Assembly (NCBI GenBank): GCA_021805585.1
Contig: JAJZEY010000011.1
Span: 1 to 6,542, forward strand
Length of the DNA: 6,542 nucleotides
Direction of reading: 5' to 3'
Source of the DNA: Planctomycetota bacterium
GTDB taxonomy: Bacteria; Planctomycetota; Phycisphaerae; WQYP01
Both the position numbers and the translations under genes were made by a program. Shown here in pieces: positions 5,297 to 6,542 of the stretch. Position 1 is the stretch's first letter. Each line of letters begins with the position of its first letter. Under the pieces are notes generated by a model, which made no database searches, was not told where the DNA came from, and was given only the letters and a program-made list of their open reading frames with translations.

Positions 5297-6262
5297 ATGC
5301 GAATTTTGCTTACCACCACAAGTTTTCAAGACACTCCCGGAAAACATCATGACATTCTTGCGCACAGCGGGATGGAAATTGTAACCGAGCGTGGTCCGAT
5401 CAACGAAGCCAAAATGCTGGAACTGGTGCGCCAGGGGGGCGGTTTTGACGGCCTTTTAAATGGCGATGACGCCATTACCGCCAAAGTAATTGATGCCGCA
5501 CTGCCCCGCTTAAAAGTGATCGCCAAGTATGGCATCGGACTGGATTCCATTGACGTAAAATATGCTACGGAAAGGCGAATTCCTGTTCTGTTTACTCCCG
5601 GCGTGAATGAAACCACGGTCGCCGAACATACGATGGGACTAATGGTTGCGGTATCCAAATTTTTCTGGTGGCATTTAAGGGCCGTCAAGGCGGGCCGCTG
5701 GGACCGTAAAACCGGCTGCGAACTGTTTGATAAAACTTTGGGCGTGGTGGGCATGGGCCGCATCGGCAAGGAAGTCATTAAGCGCGGCGCAGCTTTCGGC
5801 CTGAAGCCGATGGCTTTTGGGCACCATTTTGACGCTGATTTTGCCGCCGCATACGGCGTACGCCGCGCCGCGACGACCGACGAATTGTTTGCCGCATCGG
5901 ACATTATTTCGCTGCACACCAATCTGACCCCCGAAACCCGCGGGCTGATTAACCAGCGCACGCTGGGATTAATGAAAGACGGCACTATTCTGATCAACAC
6001 CGCCCGCGGCGGGCTGGTGGTGGAGGCGGATATTGTGGCGGCATGCAAGAGCGGAAAATTATGGGGATATGGTGCCGATGTGCTGATCCACGAGCCTGTT
6101 GGGCCGGACCATCCCTTTGGTGCCATCGACAATATTATTGTCACGCCGCATATCGGTAGCCGAACGCTGGAAAGCGTTCAGCGGCAGGGCATGCGCGCGG
6201 CGAACAACCTGGTTAATTTTCTTACCGGAAAGCCCGATTTCATTCAGGCCAACCCATTCTGA
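5297..6262 (+). CDS. D-2-hydroxyacid dehydrogenase, phosphoglycerate-dehydrogenase type
   Basis: A soluble NAD(P)-dependent dehydrogenase of the D-isomer-specific 2-hydroxyacid family, interconverting a 2-hydroxyacid and its 2-oxoacid. It has 321 residues, the short form without the C-terminal regulatory ACT or ASB domains of SerA. Visible elements: KYGIGLDSIDVKYA (77-90), PGVNETTVAEHTMGLM (101-116), dinucleotide-binding VVGMGRIGKEV (150-160), catalytic Arg237 in NTARGGLV, Glu266 in HEP and His285 in TPHIGS. The acidic residue that normally ends strand beta-2 and binds the NAD ribose (AYDP-like) is replaced by AFGHH (173-177), so cofactor preference may differ. The short form and the company of an Ldh_2 gene and a LacI regulator argue against serine biosynthesis and for catabolism of a hydroxyacid or sugar-derived acid. 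The start has only a weak, distant GAG (5282-5284). It is likely co-transcribed with the next gene, 32 bases downstream. Confidence 0.88.
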   Translation: MRILLTTTSFQDTPGKHHDILAHSGMEIVTERGPINEAKMLELVRQGGGFDGLLNGDDAITAKVIDAALPRLKVIAKYGIGLDSIDVKYATERRIPVLFTPGVNETTVAEHTMGLMVAVSKFFWWHLRAVKAGRWDRKTGCELFDKTLGVVGMGRIGKEVIKRGAAFGLKPMAFGHHFDADFAAAYGVRRAATTDELFAASDIISLHTNLTPETRGLINQRTLGLMKDGTILINTARGGLVVEADIVAACKSGKLWGYGADVLIHEPVGPDHPFGAIDNIIVTPHIGSRTLESVQRQGMRAANNLVNFLTGKPDFIQANPF

Positions 6263-6294
6263 TCTTTTCCTGATTTGTAAAACGAGGTTCATTC

Positions 6295-6542
6295 ATGGAA
6301 TATCTGCTGATGCCCTTTGCCACCCATGACCGCATTGTGGAGGCGGCTTACAAAAAGCGCGGGTACAACGCCGAGGAATGCACGGCGGCCGCACGTTTCT
6401 GCCGAACCGCCTCGCGCCACGGGATTCGCACGCACAATGCCATTAAGGCAATTCATCTGGATGACCATTTTGGTTCTGGTGCCGGAGGATGCAGCCCGAA
6501 TGCGAAAATTGAAAAGCTACCGCCGCGCTATCCGGCGGTGGA
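6295..6542 (+). CDS. Ldh_2-family malate/L-lactate-type dehydrogenase, N-terminal part, cut by window edge
   Basis: The first 82 codons are present and the frame is open to the end of the window. The fragment begins MEYLLMPFATHDRIVEAAY and contains AARFCRTASRHGIRTHNAIKAI (31-52). This corresponds to the conserved N-terminal helix and the R-HG-x-x-x-H motif of the Ldh_2 (malate/lactate/ureidoglycolate/sulfolactate dehydrogenase) family, whose His is catalytic. HLDDHFGSGAGGCSPNAKIEKLPPRYPAVE (54-83) follows, typical of a subtype I associate with planctomycetes and Lentisphaerae. Family members are about 330-370 residues, use NAD(P), and have a fold unrelated to the classical LDH/MDH or to the upstream dehydrogenase. 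GAGG (6284-6287) lies seven bases before the ATG. The 32-base gap to the upstream stop, without promoter or terminator, supports one operon. Substrate cannot be decided from this fragment. Confidence 0.8.
   Translation, partial: MEYLLMPFATHDRIVEAAYKKRGYNAEECTAAARFCRTASRHGIRTHNAIKAIHLDDHFGSGAGGCSPNAKIEKLPPRYPAV

Noticed and set aside
5347..6144. Long minus-strand open frame (265 codons) opposite the D-2-hydroxyacid dehydrogenase
   Set aside because: It is antisense to a gene with full catalytic motifs. The translation is Ser/Pro/Thr-rich with no recognisable domain, as expected for a codon-bias shadow.
1..6542. CRISPR arrays, tRNA/rRNA genes, insertion sequences, riboswitches
   Set aside because: No regularly spaced repeats, cloverleaf or rRNA-like segments, transposase motifs or known riboswitch cores were seen on either strand.

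Overview
The window looks like chromosomal DNA of a bacterium, most likely a planctomycete or a related PVC-group organism. This rests on family resemblance, not on a search. The tyrosine recombinase fragment at the left edge, the long multi-pass M48 peptidase, the LacI regulator beside a hydroxyacid dehydrogenase and the Ldh_2 subtype at the right edge all read like planctomycete/lentisphaeral proteins. Base composition is moderately GC-rich and even. No phage, plasmid, CRISPR or RNA-gene block is visible.

Left part (1-1113). The minus strand carries the C-terminal piece of a tyrosine recombinase whose frame is closed by a stop at 259-261, so it appears to be a 5'-truncated relic. Just upstream of it on the same strand is a small protein with two four-cysteine zinc-binding modules and a C-terminal membrane helix. 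Its best start is a CTG behind an AAGGAG Shine-Dalgarno. A possible 47-residue ORF runs divergently from it. The DNA before the next gene holds a cluster of GC-rich inverted repeats and a plausible promoter.

Middle (1114-3839). An ADP-ribosylglycohydrolase (DraG/ARH family) on the plus strand converges on an integral-membrane M48 zinc metallopeptidase on the minus strand. About 200 bases with one bulged hairpin separate them.

Right part (3840-6542). A LacI/GalR-family repressor is divergent from the peptidase. It is followed on the same strand by a D-2-hydroxyacid dehydrogenase of the phosphoglycerate-dehydrogenase type and, 32 bases later, by the start of an Ldh_2-family malate/lactate dehydrogenase cut by the window edge. 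The two dehydrogenases form a likely two-gene operon. They belong to unrelated folds, so together they could interconvert the two enantiomers of a 2-hydroxyacid through the shared 2-oxoacid. The LacI protein is the obvious candidate regulator: the octamer TGTGCGCA, inside near-identical palindromes with a central CG, occurs in front of both the repressor gene and the dehydrogenase pair. A second, unrelated palindrome (TGGTA/TACCA type) sits at the dehydrogenase promoter and suggests another regulator.

No clearly undescribed system is visible. The items most worth following are the dehydrogenase pair with its putative shared operator, and the atypical LacI hinge.
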